Shown here piece after piece: positions 1 through 8,979 of a stretch of DNA of 28,072 nucleotides. Position 1 is the stretch's first letter; each line of letters starts with the position of its first letter. The DNA is from an uncultured Lachnospiraceae bacterium (lineage in GTDB: Bacteria > Bacillota > Clostridia > Lachnospirales > Lachnospiraceae), in the NCBI GenBank assembly GCA_910577785.1, contig CAJTNT010000045.1, forward strand, positions 1-28,072, written 5' to 3'. The position numbers were made by a program, and so were the translations under genes. The notes beneath the pieces were generated by a model, which saw only the letters and a list, made by a program, of their open reading frames with translations, did not search any database and was not told where the DNA came from.

Positions 1-42
1 CGAAGCTGAAGCATGTAATCATTACATTTCAGAAAAATGAAA

Positions 43-65
43 TACCGCTCTTTGGAAGAGCGGTA
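43..65 (-). terminator. Perfect hairpin, possible second terminator
   Basis: A 10-bp perfect stem (TACCGCTCTT with AAGAGCGGTA) has a 3-base loop. Read on the minus strand it is followed by a T-rich run (TTTCATTTTTCT), as in a rho-independent terminator. It lies downstream of the stronger terminator at 120-164, so it may back that one up, or it may end a plus-strand gene entering from the left. Bases 1-119 otherwise hold no convincing gene. Confidence 0.45.
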
Positions 66-119
66 GAAGTTGTAGGTTGGCAGTCCATTTTTATTGTAAT
101 CCTTTGTACACTGAAGCAA

Positions 120-164
120 AAGAGAGCATGAAAAAAGGCCTTTTCCCTTCTTTCATGCTCTCTT
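120..164 (-). terminator. Rho-independent terminator of cardiolipin synthase gene
   Basis: A perfect 14-bp inverted repeat (outer arms AAGAGAGCATGAAA and its complement) encloses a second small palindrome, AAAAGGCCTTTT. On the minus strand the stem is followed by TTTGCTTC. It begins 41 bases after the cls stop codon, which fits a terminator for that transcript. Confidence 0.8.
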
Positions 165-205
165 AGTTCTATCGCCGGCGGATTCCTGCCAGGCGCTATC
201 ATCCC

Positions 206-1744
206 TTACAGCAGCGGCGCAAACAGCCGCACCACGCCGAGGAAGGTGCGGATGGCCGCTGGCCTCTTCTGGCAGAATTCCATGTTGATTTCCTCGCACT
301 GCAAAAGCGTCTGTTCCATATCCTCCTTTACCTGCCACACGGCCTTCGACTGGTACATCCATACCCCGCATTCAAAATGCAGATACAAGCTACGGTAATC
401 CATGTTGATGCTGCCCACGGTGGCAATCTTGTCATCGCAGACAAAACATTTCGCATGGAGGAAGCCAGGCTTGAACTGGAAGATCCGTACACCGCAGGCA
501 ATCAGCGGCTCATAATAGGACTGGCTCATCCAGTATACCACCTTCTTGTCGGGAATCCCTGGCATAACAATCCGCACATCGATGCCGCTCTTGGCCGCAT
601 TCTGCAGAGCCGTCACCATTTCATTGTCCGTAATCAGGTAAGGGGTAAAAATATACACATACCTTTCCGCACGGTTGATGATGTTCAGGTAGATGTTCTC
701 CCCCACTGTCTCATGGTCTAAGGGGCTGTCCGTGTAAGGCTGCACAAACCCATCCGATAGGAAGGGCTCTGTCTGGTACGTCTCTGGGCGGAACTTGCTT
801 AAATCCGTTTCCCTTGTCTTATATACATAATCCCACATTTCCAGGAACATAACGGTAAAGCTCCAGACTCCCTCCCCTTCCAGGCGCAGGCCCGTATCCT
901 TCCAATAGCCAAAGCGTTCGATGCGGTTGATGTACTCATCCGCCAGATTGATCCCGCCGGTAAAGCCCACCTTCCCATCCACAACGAGGATTTTCCTGTG
1001 ATCGCGGTTATTCATAATCACCGACATCACCGGATACAGGGGGTTAAAGCGGACGCAGCGGATCCCCCAGGCCTCCATCTGCCGATAATACCCGGCCGGG
1101 AGGGTCGTCACACATCCAAAGTCGTCATAGACAAAGCGCACATCCAGCCCTTTTGCCGCCTTGCGCTTTAAGATGTCGAGGATTTTGCCGAACATATACC
1201 CTTCCTCTACAATAAAATACTCCATGAAAATAAAATGCTCGGCAGATTCCAGCGCTTCAAGGATGGCCGGGAACATCTCCTCCCCCGAAGGGTAATACTG
1301 GGTGGCAGTATTCTTATATACGGGGTAATTCGCCCATTCCTTGATGTAGGTAGACTGGCAATAAGCGGACGGATCCAATTCCCGCAGTTCTCGCTCCCAT
1401 TCAGGGTTTGCCTGCACTTCCCTCTCAATCTCCTGGTTCACGGCCTCCATGCGCTTCCTCGTCCACTTCGTCAGATCCGAACGCCCAAAGATATAATAGA
1501 TCAGAAGCCCCACAATGGGAATGGATAAAATCAGCACCGCCCAGGCAATTTTATAGGAAGGGTTGCTGTTCTTATTCACAATCACCAGCACCACAAAAAT
1601 CGCCAGCAGCCCCAGCAGCGAATTGACGAACGAATACCTCACCTGGAACCCATAGAGGAACGATAGGATCCACAGCAGCTGGATCAGGATGGCCAATGCC
1701 ACAATTGTCGCGCGCCCAAGTAAAAATTTCTTAACCTTTTTCAT
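206..1744 (-). CDS. cls: Cardiolipin synthase (phospholipase D superfamily)
   Basis: Membrane enzyme that joins two phosphatidylglycerol molecules into cardiolipin and glycerol. The 512-residue protein, counted from the chosen start, has hydrophobic N-terminal segments near residues 12-32, 43-57 and 66-86. Two HxKx4D catalytic motifs follow, H249-K251-D256 (HRKILVVD) and H430-K432-D437 (HAKCFVCD). Both are intact and the length is normal for bacterial Cls. The start MKKVKK is chosen over an upstream ATG because GGAGGAG lies 4 bases before it and the first 17 codons of the longer frame run through that ribosome site. It is the last gene of a minus-strand group (ychF, MATE, protease, cls), with 96 bases to the protease gene, and is followed by a strong terminator. 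The family call is secure; phospholipid specificity is inferred from family knowledge. Confidence 0.93.
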   Translation of the reverse strand: MKKVKKFLLGRATIVALAILIQLLWILSFLYGFQVRYSFVNSLLGLLAIFVVLVIVNKNSNPSYKIAWAVLILSIPIVGLLIYYIFGRSDLTKWTRKRMEAVNQEIEREVQANPEWERELRELDPSAYCQSTYIKEWANYPVYKNTATQYYPSGEEMFPAILEALESAEHFIFMEYFIVEEGYMFGKILDILKRKAAKGLDVRFVYDDFGCVTTLPAGYYRQMEAWGIRCVRFNPLYPVMSVIMNNRDHRKILVVDGKVGFTGGINLADEYINRIERFGYWKDTGLRLEGEGVWSFTVMFLEMWDYVYKTRETDLSKFRPETYQTEPFLSDGFVQPYTDSPLDHETVGENIYLNIINRAERYVYIFTPYLITDNEMVTALQNAAKSGIDVRIVMPGIPDKKVVYWMSQSYYEPLIACGVRIFQFKPGFLHAKCFVCDDKIATVGSINMDYRSLYLHFECGVWMYQSKAVWQVKEDMEQTLLQCEEINMEFCQKRPAAIRTFLGVVRLFAPLL

Positions 1745-1840
1745 TGTCTCCTCCAAGCCCAAACGCCTGGGAACCTTGCCCTGGCGCAGGGGCATCCTGT
1801 AAAAATCGGTATCACTATTCTGGAAGGTAGTAACATTTTA

Positions 1841-2728
1841 TCACAACAGCTGCCCAATGTCTAGCATCCCCCAACCCTGTTTTGCAGAAGGCAGGCCCAA
1901 ATCCTGGGCGCACTGGTACAGGCGCAGCTTCACCTCTGCCGGCGAAAACTGCGGATATTTGCTCAGCAGCAGGGCAATGCTTCCGCTCACAATCGGCGCC
2001 GCCATCGATGTGCCGCTTTTCCTCATATACATGCCCGGGTAAATGGAGCAGCTAGTCACGTTCGTGCCTGGCACCACCAGCTCCGGCTTGACAATGCAGT
2101 GTTCCGTAGGCCCCTGGCCGGAGTAGTCCGGCTTAAGCATGGAACGGCCGATCTGTTCCCTGTTATCGTCAAAACACCCCACGGTGATGACCTTTCGGCT
2201 GACCCCTGGCACCGTAATGCTGCTTCCCCTTGGGCCATTGTTCCCAGCCGCCGCCACTACCACCATGCCGCTGTCCCAGGCATAGTCCACAGCCTGCAGA
2301 AGGCGGATGCGCTCGCGGCTCTCCGCCTTCAGCACCATCCCGATGGAAATATTGACAATCCGTATCCGATAGGCCTGTCTGTGGCGCACCAGCCAATCCA
2401 CGGCCTGCACCACATGTTCCGTGTTCCCGTTTCCTTTCCTGTCCAAAATCTTTATAATGATAAAATGGCAGCGGGGGGCAATCCCCATGTATGTCCCCTG
2501 GGATACCCCGCCGTCCCCGCCGATAATCCCTCCGATATGGGTGCCATGCCCATTGTCGTCATAAGGCGCTTTTCTTCCATTAATATAGTCTAAAAAACAG
2601 CTTACCCTCTGCCCAAAATCAGGATGCAGGTAAATGCCAGTATCCAGCACCGCCACGCCGATCCCTTCTCCGTAATAGCCGCGTTCGTATGCTCTTTGGG
2701 CGTTTATAATCCTTCTGACTCTGTCCAT
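1841..2728 (-). CDS. Subtilisin-like serine protease (S8), no signal peptide
   Basis: Peptidase of the S8 family with a complete catalytic triad: D29 in VLDTG, H61 in NGHGTH and S241 in SGTSMAAP. The oxyanion asparagine is in AAAGNNGP near residue 163. At 295 residues it is little more than a bare catalytic domain. No signal peptide, propeptide domain or membrane segment is visible, so it probably acts in the cytoplasm, or leaves by an unusual route. It is shorter than exported subtilisins and than the Csp germination proteases. The ribosome site is modest (AAAAGGGA). It sits between the MATE gene (174 bases upstream) and cls (96 bases downstream) on the same strand. The substrate is unknown, and the neighbours give no clear clue. 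Confidence 0.9.
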   Translation of the reverse strand: MDRVRRIINAQRAYERGYYGEGIGVAVLDTGIYLHPDFGQRVSCFLDYINGRKAPYDDNGHGTHIGGIIGGDGGVSQGTYMGIAPRCHFIIIKILDRKGNGNTEHVVQAVDWLVRHRQAYRIRIVNISIGMVLKAESRERIRLLQAVDYAWDSGMVVVAAAGNNGPRGSSITVPGVSRKVITVGCFDDNREQIGRSMLKPDYSGQGPTEHCIVKPELVVPGTNVTSCSIYPGMYMRKSGTSMAAPIVSGSIALLLSKYPQFSPAEVKLRLYQCAQDLGLPSAKQGWGMLDIGQLL

Positions 2729-2811
2729 ACAAATCCCTTTTCTATTTAATATATGCCCAAAGGGGATGTATGGTTTTTGAAAGAACGGCGCATGGATTCC
2801 CTATAAATGCG

Positions 2812-2862
2812 AAAGAAGAGCCCTCTTTGTGTTGTACTGGCTACACACGAAAGCCCTTCTTT
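2812..2862 (-). terminator. Imperfect hairpin after the MATE gene
   Basis: The arms AAAGAAG and CTTCTTT flank a second, imperfect pairing region (CTTTGTGT with ACACGAAAG). On the minus strand it falls 41 bases after the MATE stop codon. The T-run is short and broken, so this is only a weak terminator candidate. Confidence 0.3.
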
Positions 2863-2902
2863 CTATCTCTCCAAAATTCCCCTAATGCTTCTTCGAGGCC
2901 TC

Positions 2903-4264
2903 TTATGCTTCCTCTCCCGCATCCCGCGTAATATCTTTCAGCCAGCGGAAACTCTTATAGTGGCGGTATACGACAGGGATTTTCCAAAATTCATCCAGGC
3001 ATAAAATAAAATACACCACCATCGGCGGCCATTTCAGGACAAACGCGGACAGAAAGCCCAGCGGGATGCTGATGCACCACATCACGATAATATCACAGAT
3101 CATGCCAAACCGCGAGTCGCCGCCGGCGCGGAAAATGCCCGCAATCAGCAGAGTGTTCATGGCCTGCCCCACCACATAGTAGCCGCTAATCAAAAGCATA
3201 AAGCTAAGGTATCCTTCCGCGCGTTCCGTGAGGGTGAAGAACTGGAAGACAAACGGGCGGATTAGAACCAGCAGAAGGCCGGTGCAGACCCCCACGCCCA
3301 GGGTAAGCCAGCAGGATCTCCTGGCGTCCCGCTTGGCCACTTCCAGCTTCCCTTCCCCAATCTCAATCCCCAGCAGCACGGAAGCGCCCGCGCCCATGGC
3401 AAAGCAGAGGATGGTACAGAGGTTACGGACTGTGGCAGCCACGGAACTGGCAGCCACCACATCGGCATTCATATGCCCCATAATAGAGGAATACAGGGAA
3501 AATGCCACCGTCCAGGCGCAGTCATTGATCAAGGCCGGAACCGCATATTTGAAAAAATCCATCATCAGAAGCCTATGCCTGCCAAACATTACCTTAAGGC
3601 GGATACGGAACACCTTCCCCCGCATGGCGTCCACAAGGCACAGCAGCAGCTCCATGACCCTGGCCGTCACCGTGCCGATGGCTACGCCAATCACACCCAG
3701 CCTGGGCATGCCGCAGAGGCCAAAGATAAATATGGCGTTCAGCACCACATTCATGGCCAGGGCAATGGAGCTGATTAGGGTACTCAGCTGCGCCCGCTCC
3801 ATGCTCCGCAAGGCGCACAAATACACCTGGGAAAAACTCATGCAGACATAGGAGACCCCGATAATCCGCAGATAAGAAGCGCCAATGGATACCAGCGTCC
3901 CATCATCCGTATAAATCCGCATCAGCGCCTGCGGCGCCGCCACTGCGCCCACGGCCAGCAGGGATGTAATCACAAAAGCGATTTTGACGGCAATCCCCAT
4001 TACGGCCTGGATAGCATTGGTATCTTTCTTCCCCCAATACTGGGAAGCCAGCATCGTCACCCCGGAAGAAATCCCAAAAAACAGCCCCGACAATAAAAAC
4101 TGGAACTGGTTGGCCAGGGATACCGCCGACAGCTCCGTCTGTCCCACATATCCCAGCATAAACACATCTGCAGAATTTACTGCATTGGTAATAAAGTTTT
4201 GAATTGTGATTGGTATCACCAATGACGCCAACGAATGATAGAATCTCCTGCTTTCTGCTCCCAT
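2903..4264 (-). CDS. MATE family efflux transporter
   Basis: A 453-residue polytopic membrane protein of the multidrug and toxic compound extrusion family, exporting small molecules against a sodium or proton gradient. The sequence shows the usual run of about 12 hydrophobic helices in two halves. The N-terminal half holds family-like stretches such as ITIQNFITNAVNSADVFMLG and SSGVTMLASQYWGKKD. The length is typical. The start is supported by AAGGGAAAG a few bases upstream. Only 45 bases separate it from ychF upstream, so the two may be cotranscribed. The substrate cannot be read from the sequence, and no local regulator is present. Confidence 0.92.
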   Translation of the reverse strand: MGAESRRFYHSLASLVIPITIQNFITNAVNSADVFMLGYVGQTELSAVSLANQFQFLLSGLFFGISSGVTMLASQYWGKKDTNAIQAVMGIAVKIAFVITSLLAVGAVAAPQALMRIYTDDGTLVSIGASYLRIIGVSYVCMSFSQVYLCALRSMERAQLSTLISSIALAMNVVLNAIFIFGLCGMPRLGVIGVAIGTVTARVMELLLCLVDAMRGKVFRIRLKVMFGRHRLLMMDFFKYAVPALINDCAWTVAFSLYSSIMGHMNADVVAASSVAATVRNLCTILCFAMGAGASVLLGIEIGEGKLEVAKRDARRSCWLTLGVGVCTGLLLVLIRPFVFQFFTLTERAEGYLSFMLLISGYYVVGQAMNTLLIAGIFRAGGDSRFGMICDIIVMWCISIPLGFLSAFVLKWPPMVVYFILCLDEFWKIPVVYRHYKSFRWLKDITRDAGEEA

Positions 4265-4309
4265 CTTCTTTCCCTTCTATTATGATACAAAAAAGTATTG
4301 CCCCACCTT

Positions 4310-5407
4310 TTACACATTAAACCGGAACAAAATCACATCCCCGTCCTGCACCACATAGTCCTTGCCTTCCAATCCTACTAAGCCCTTCTCTTTGGCTGCC
4401 GCCAGAGATTTGCATTCCAAAAGATCCTGGTAATTCACCACCTCCGCACGGATAAAGCCACGCTCGAAGTCCGAATGGATCTTGCCTGCGGCCTGCGGCG
4501 CCTTGGTGCCTTTTTGAATCGTCCAGGCCCTTGTCTCATCCTCGCCGGAAGTCAAGTAGCTAATCAGCCCCAGCAGGCTGTAACTTGCCTTTATCAGTTT
4601 CTCCAGCCCGGACTCTGCCAGCCCCAGTTCCTCCAGGAACATCGCCTTCTCCTCCTCGTCCAGCTCCGCAATCTCCTGCTCAATCTGGGCGCAGATCACA
4701 AATACCTCACACTGCTCCGCCTGTGCAGTTTCCCTTACCTTCTGCACAAAGGGATTGCCCGCGCCATCCTCAGCCAGCTCGTCCTCTGCCACATTTGCCG
4801 CATAAATGACCGGCTTTGCGGTCAGCAGGTTGTAGCCCGCAAACCATGTTTCCTCATCCTCATCCGCCGCTTCAAACGTCTTGGCCAGCTTCCCATCCTC
4901 CAGATGGGCTTTGATTCGCTCCAAAAGCTCCAGCTCCCGGGCAAGCGCCTTGTCCATCCTGGCCGCCTTCGCAGTCTTGGCAATCCTGCGCTCTAGGATC
5001 TCCAGATCCGAAAAAATCAGCTCCAGATTAATCGTCTCAATGTCCCGCACCGGATCGATGCTCCCATCCACATGGACAATATTGCTGTCCTCAAAGCAGC
5101 GCACCACATGGACAATGGCGTCCACCTCGCGGATGTTGGACAAGAACTGGTTGCCCAGGCCTTCCCCCTTGCTGGCGCCCTTCACCAAGCCGGCGATATC
5201 CACAAACTCAATGACAGCCGGCGTCACCTTCCGCGACTGGTACAAATCCCCCAGCAGCTTCAGCCGCTCATCCGGCACTGCCACAATCCCCACGTTAGGG
5301 TCGATGGTACAAAATGGATAGTTGGCAGACTCTGCGCCTGCCTTCGTCAATGAGTTAAACAATGTGCTTTTCCCTACGTTGGGGAGTCCGACAATTCCCA
5401 ATTTCAT
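4310..5407 (-). CDS. ychF: Redox-responsive ATPase/GTPase YchF (Obg family)
   Basis: Universally conserved P-loop protein of the Obg-related group, thought to bind ribosomes and to take part in stress responses. The 365 residues have the G1 loop GLPNVGKST (7-15), the G3 region VDIAGLVKGASKGEGLG, a coiled-coil middle part, and a C-terminal TGS domain from about residue 280. The G4 region reads ANVAED rather than NKxD. This is the known YchF feature that shifts preference from GTP to ATP. The length matches the family. The ribosome site is AGGTAAGG, and a perfect hairpin lies 18-46 bases upstream of the ATG. The MATE gene follows after 45 bases. Confidence 0.97.
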   Translation of the reverse strand: MKLGIVGLPNVGKSTLFNSLTKAGAESANYPFCTIDPNVGIVAVPDERLKLLGDLYQSRKVTPAVIEFVDIAGLVKGASKGEGLGNQFLSNIREVDAIVHVVRCFEDSNIVHVDGSIDPVRDIETINLELIFSDLEILERRIAKTAKAARMDKALARELELLERIKAHLEDGKLAKTFEAADEDEETWFAGYNLLTAKPVIYAANVAEDELAEDGAGNPFVQKVRETAQAEQCEVFVICAQIEQEIAELDEEEKAMFLEELGLAESGLEKLIKASYSLLGLISYLTSGEDETRAWTIQKGTKAPQAAGKIHSDFERGFIRAEVVNYQDLLECKSLAAAKEKGLVGLEGKDYVVQDGDVILFRFNV

Positions 5408-5424
5408 AAGATACCTTACCTGTT

Positions 5425-5453
5425 CAAAAATCCTTGCTTTTCAAGGATTTTTG
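5425..5453 (-). promoter_or_regulatory. Perfect hairpin in the ychF 5' leader
   Basis: The two arms, CAAAAATCCTTG and CAAGGATTTTTG, pair perfectly over 12 bp with a 5-base loop. The hairpin ends 17 bases before the ychF ATG, just upstream of its ribosome site, so it would form in the untranslated leader. It lacks a T-tract on the minus strand and is unlikely to be a terminator. It might protect the message or modulate translation. Confidence 0.5.
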
Positions 5454-5551
5454 CCTTTCTATGTATTTTTCTACACCAATTTCAGATGATGTTAAGCATC
5501 CTCTCAATGCCTGCGGTTCCTCCGTCCATCAAGATCCTGATACAATCTAAC

Positions 5552-5560
5552 ATTATATCA
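5552..5560 (-). promoter_or_regulatory. Putative extended -10 promoter for ychF
   Basis: The minus strand reads TGATATAAT, an extended -10 box, about 145 bases upstream of ychF. No good -35 box is seen at normal spacing. The surrounding 5540-5640 is very AT-rich compared with the genes. Confidence 0.4.
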
Positions 5561-5649
5561 TATTATCCTCAATTTTAAAACAAATAAAATTATTTTCAAT
5601 CATAAATTCCATTTATTTTAAACTTTTATCACTTTAATGCAGGAAACTA

Positions 5650-5678
5650 TTTACGAATCCCCAAAAAAATGGTATGAT
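5650..5678 (+). promoter_or_regulatory. Sigma-A type promoter for paaK
   Basis: TTTACG (5650-5655) and TATGAT (5673-5678) are separated by exactly 17 bases, and the -10 is preceded by TGG, an extended -10 feature. It lies about 95 bases upstream of the paaK ATG, leaving a leader of about 85 bases with no evident hairpin. Confidence 0.65.
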
Positions 5679-5771
5679 GATTCTTGATTTGTAACTGTAA
5701 AGACACAGAACAGTTACCCTGTTTTTTGGAATGAAAAACACATATTTAAGAAAAATGATTGGAGAAGAAAA

Positions 5772-7076
5772 ATGAAGAACTATTATCAGCCTGAAATCGA
5801 GACAATGCCCTTAGAACAGCTGCAGTCCCTCCAGAGCGAACGCCTGGCCAAGCAGGTAAAATTTGTATATGACAATGTACAATTTTACCATGATAAAATG
5901 GACGAGGCCGGCGTAACGCCCGATGACATCCATGGGATTGACGACTTACATAAGCTCCCTTTCATTGACAAAGATGATCTGCGGGATCAATATCCGTATG
6001 GCCTGCTGGCAGTGCCGCTCAAAGACTGCGTACGCATCCAGTCCACCAGCGGGACAACCGGTCGGCGCGTGGTTGCATTCTACACCCAGGAAGACATTGA
6101 CCTTTGGGATGAATGCTGCGCACGGGCGATTGTGGCAGCCGGCGGCACTAAGGATGACGTCTGCCATGTCTGCTATGGATATGGCCTCTTCACCGGAGGC
6201 CCAGGCTTAAACGGCGGCTCGCACAAAGTCGGCTGCCTGACGCTGCCAATGTCTTCCGGGAATACGGAGCGGCAGCTGCAGTTTATGACAGACCTTGGAT
6301 CCACGATACTCTGCTGTACGCCCTCCTATGCGGCGAACCTAGGCGAAGCCGTAAATGAGAAGGGCTTAAAGGACAAGATTAAGCTGAAAGCCGGCATCTT
6401 CGGGGCAGAGCCATGGACGGAGGAAATGCGGCGGGACATTGAAAAATCCCTCGGCATCAAAGCATATGACATCTATGGCCTCACTGAAATTTCCGGGCCA
6501 GGCGTATCCTTTGAATGCGAGGAACAGGCTGGAATGCATATCCAGGAAGACCACTTTATCGCTGAGATTATCAATCCCAAGACCGGGGAAGTACTGCCGG
6601 AAGGGGAAGTCGGGGAGCTGGTATTTACCTGCATCACCAAGAAGGCCTTCCCGCTGCTGCGCTACCGCACCCGCGACCTGTGCCGCCTGACCAGGAAGCC
6701 CTGCTCCTGCGGGCGTACCCATGTGCGTATGCTCAAGCCCAAGGGACGCAGCGACGATATGATGATTGTCAAGGGCGTAAACGTATGGCCGTCACAGATT
6801 GAAACCGTACTCCTGAACCAGGGATACCAGGCCAATTACCAGATTATCGTAGACCGTATCGGCAACAACGACACGATTGAAGTACAGGTGGAGCTGACGC
6901 CGGAAATGGCGGAAAACCCAACCCTTCCCATCCCGACCAGGGAGAAAAAGATAGTCTCCGCCCTGCGCTCCATGCTGGGGATTACTGTGAACGTCAAGGT
7001 CGTGGAGCCCAAAAGCATCACACGCAGCGAAGGGAAGGCCGTGCGCGTGATTGATAAGAGGCATCTGTACCAGTAA
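5772..7076 (+). CDS. paaK: Phenylacetate-CoA ligase (PaaK type)
   Basis: Adenylate-forming enzyme that activates phenylacetate, or a related aryl acetate, with ATP and CoA. The 434-residue length is typical for PaaK. Visible motifs are the phosphate loop STSGTTGRRV (91-100), the adenine-site YGLTE (235-239), YRTRD (298-302), a cysteine pair PCSCGRT (310-316), and the hinge region GRSDDMMIVKGVNVWP (325-340). The start has GGAGAAG 6 bases upstream and a good promoter. The next gene, another adenylate-forming enzyme, follows after 127 bases on the same strand. In anaerobes PaaK homologues often handle aryl acetates from amino acid fermentation. No 2-oxoacid oxidoreductase is visible here, so the actual substrate is inferred only from the family. 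Confidence 0.93.
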   Translation: MKNYYQPEIETMPLEQLQSLQSERLAKQVKFVYDNVQFYHDKMDEAGVTPDDIHGIDDLHKLPFIDKDDLRDQYPYGLLAVPLKDCVRIQSTSGTTGRRVVAFYTQEDIDLWDECCARAIVAAGGTKDDVCHVCYGYGLFTGGPGLNGGSHKVGCLTLPMSSGNTERQLQFMTDLGSTILCCTPSYAANLGEAVNEKGLKDKIKLKAGIFGAEPWTEEMRRDIEKSLGIKAYDIYGLTEISGPGVSFECEEQAGMHIQEDHFIAEIINPKTGEVLPEGEVGELVFTCITKKAFPLLRYRTRDLCRLTRKPCSCGRTHVRMLKPKGRSDDMMIVKGVNVWPSQIETVLLNQGYQANYQIIVDRIGNNDTIEVQVELTPEMAENPTLPIPTREKKIVSALRSMLGITVNVKVVEPKSITRSEGKAVRVIDKRHLYQ

Positions 7077-7203
7077 TGCACAGCTGCTGCCAGCAACGGA
7101 TTTGCCGGATAAAACGGACATGCCGTTCCGTGGCTTTTTACAGACAGAAACGGGAACCCACGAAAATGATAACATCATGTAAGAAAGGTAAGGTAACAGT
7201 ACT

Positions 7204-8838
7204 ATGCCAGTGACAGATTTACTGGAACGGAACCATAAGCTCTATAGCGATGAGGTGGCTCTGGTGGAATTAAACCCGCTGGAGAAAGATACCAGGAAGA
7301 GCACCTGGAAGGAATACGACCTGGTGCAGCAGACCTCCGCCATCCCCTACCGGCGTGAAATCACCTGGAGCATTTTTGATGAAAAGGCCAATCGGGTGGC
7401 AAATATGCTTTTAAGCCGCGGCATCCAAAAAGGTGACCGGGTGGCTATCCTGATGTTCAACTGCCTGGAATGGCTGCCGATTTATTTTGGCATCCTAAAG
7501 ACCGGGGCAATCGCCGTCCCCTTTAATTTCCGCTTTTCTTCGGAGGAAATACAGTACTGCGCCGATTTGGCGGAGGTTCATATCCTGTTTTTCGGCCCGG
7601 AGTTCATTGGGCGCATTGAGTCCATCGAAGAGAAGCTGAGCAAAGGGCGGCTGCTGATTTACGTGGGAGACGGATGCCCCACCTTTGCCGAAAGCTATCC
7701 CGAACTAGTGGCGGACTGCTCCAGCCAGGCGCCTCTGGTGCGGCTGGAAGATGAGGATGATGCGGCAATCTACTTTTCTTCTGGGACAACTGGATTCCCC
7801 AAGGCCATCCTGCACAACCATGAGAGCCTGATGCAGGCCGCGCAGATGGAACAGAAGCACCACCTGACCGACCGGGATGACGTCTTCCTGTGCATCCCGC
7901 CCCTTTACCACACGGGCGCAAAGTTCCACTGGATGGGCAGCCTCTGCGCCGGCAGCAAGGCCGTGCTGCTCAAAGGTACCACGCCGGAGATTATCTTAGA
8001 CGCCGTTTCCAAGGAACACTGTACGATTGTGTGGCTCTTAGTGCCTTGGGCGCAGGATATCCTGGTGGCCTTAGACCGCGGGGATGTCAAGCTGGAGGAT
8101 TATAAACTGGATCAGTGGCGGCTGATGCACATTGGGGCGCAGCCTGTGCCGCCATCCCTGATTAAACATTGGAAGGAATATTTCCCACACCATCTGTACG
8201 ATACCAATTATGGGCTGTCGGAGTCCACAGGGCCTGGGTGCGTACACCTGGGGATTGAAAATATTCACAAGGTAGGGGCGATTGGCGTGCCCGGCTACCG
8301 CTGGAAATGCAAAATTGTCGATGAAAACGGCACCGAGGTGGCGCAGGGCAGCGTGGGCGAGCTGTGCGTCAAAGGGCCCGGCGTGATGACCTGCTACTAC
8401 AATGACCCGGAGGCCACGGCGGAAACGATGAAGGATGGCTGGCTGTATACAGGGGATATGGCCAAAATGGACGAAGACGGCTTTATCTTCCTCGTGGACC
8501 GCAAGAAGGATGTGATCGTCAGCGGCGGGGAGAACATCTATCCGGTGCAGATCGAGAATTTCTTAAGCGCACATGAGAAAATCCAGGATGTAGCTGTGAT
8601 TGGCCTGCCAGATGAACGGCTGGGCGAGATTACAGGCGCCATTATCGCTGTCAAAGAAGGAATGGAATGCAGCGAAGAAGAAATTGAGGCGTTCTGCAAG
8701 CAGCTTCCGCGCTATAAGCGGCCGAAGAAAATTATCTTTGCCGAAGTACCGCGCAACGCGACCGGCAAGATTGAGAAGCCTGCCCTGCGCAGGAAATATG
8801 GGGCGGAGCAGCTGGTAGCGCAGCAGAATATGGGGTAG
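7204..8838 (+). CDS. Class I acyl-CoA synthetase (AMP-binding)
   Basis: ATP-dependent carboxylate-CoA ligase of 544 residues. The core motifs are complete: YFSSGTTGFPK (190-200), NYGLSE (335-340), YTGD (415-418), the DRKKDVIVSGGENIYP hinge (432-447), and NATGKIEK (518-525) with the catalytic lysine K522. The first ~55 residues, before the usual start of the AMP-binding fold, carry an extra segment (ELNPLEKDTRKSTWKEYDL) that precedes REITWSIFDEKANRVA. The ribosome site AGGTAAGG is rather far from the ATG. It probably shares a transcript with paaK. Substrate specificity (aliphatic, aromatic or bile acid) cannot be decided from sequence, and no bile-acid operon genes are nearby. Confidence 0.9.
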   Translation: MPVTDLLERNHKLYSDEVALVELNPLEKDTRKSTWKEYDLVQQTSAIPYRREITWSIFDEKANRVANMLLSRGIQKGDRVAILMFNCLEWLPIYFGILKTGAIAVPFNFRFSSEEIQYCADLAEVHILFFGPEFIGRIESIEEKLSKGRLLIYVGDGCPTFAESYPELVADCSSQAPLVRLEDEDDAAIYFSSGTTGFPKAILHNHESLMQAAQMEQKHHLTDRDDVFLCIPPLYHTGAKFHWMGSLCAGSKAVLLKGTTPEIILDAVSKEHCTIVWLLVPWAQDILVALDRGDVKLEDYKLDQWRLMHIGAQPVPPSLIKHWKEYFPHHLYDTNYGLSESTGPGCVHLGIENIHKVGAIGVPGYRWKCKIVDENGTEVAQGSVGELCVKGPGVMTCYYNDPEATAETMKDGWLYTGDMAKMDEDGFIFLVDRKKDVIVSGGENIYPVQIENFLSAHEKIQDVAVIGLPDERLGEITGAIIAVKEGMECSEEEIEAFCKQLPRYKRPKKIIFAEVPRNATGKIEKPALRRKYGAEQLVAQQNMG

Positions 8839-8927
8839 TATAACAAAACATTGGATTTCCGTATGGTATACCATTTGATGTTAAATACCCTAAATTTAAG
8901 CCAGAAGTCATTAAAAAGGACAAAAGA

Positions 8928-8963
8928 ACTCCCCAAGCCATATCCTAATATAGGCTGGGGAGT
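8928..8963 (-). terminator. Shared terminator between convergent genes
   Basis: ACTCCCC plus AGCC pair with GGCT plus GGGGAGT, giving an 11-bp stem with one bulged A. On the minus strand the stem is followed by TTCTTTTGTCCTTTTT, fitting termination of the giant surface-protein gene. On the plus strand it is followed by a looser T-rich run, so it may also stop the acyl-CoA synthetase transcript. Confidence 0.75.
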
Positions 8964-8979
8964 CCGATGTACTAGCGTT

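Noticed and set aside
3..131. Plus-strand open frame entering from the left edge (about 42 codons).
   Set aside because: It runs through the hairpin at 43-65 and into the terminator at 120-164 and shows no recognisable motif.
7100..7140. Possible terminator between paaK and the acyl-CoA synthetase gene (ACGGA/TCCGT then TTTTTA).
   Set aside because: The stem is only 5 bp and the loop is large, so it is too weak to separate the two genes.
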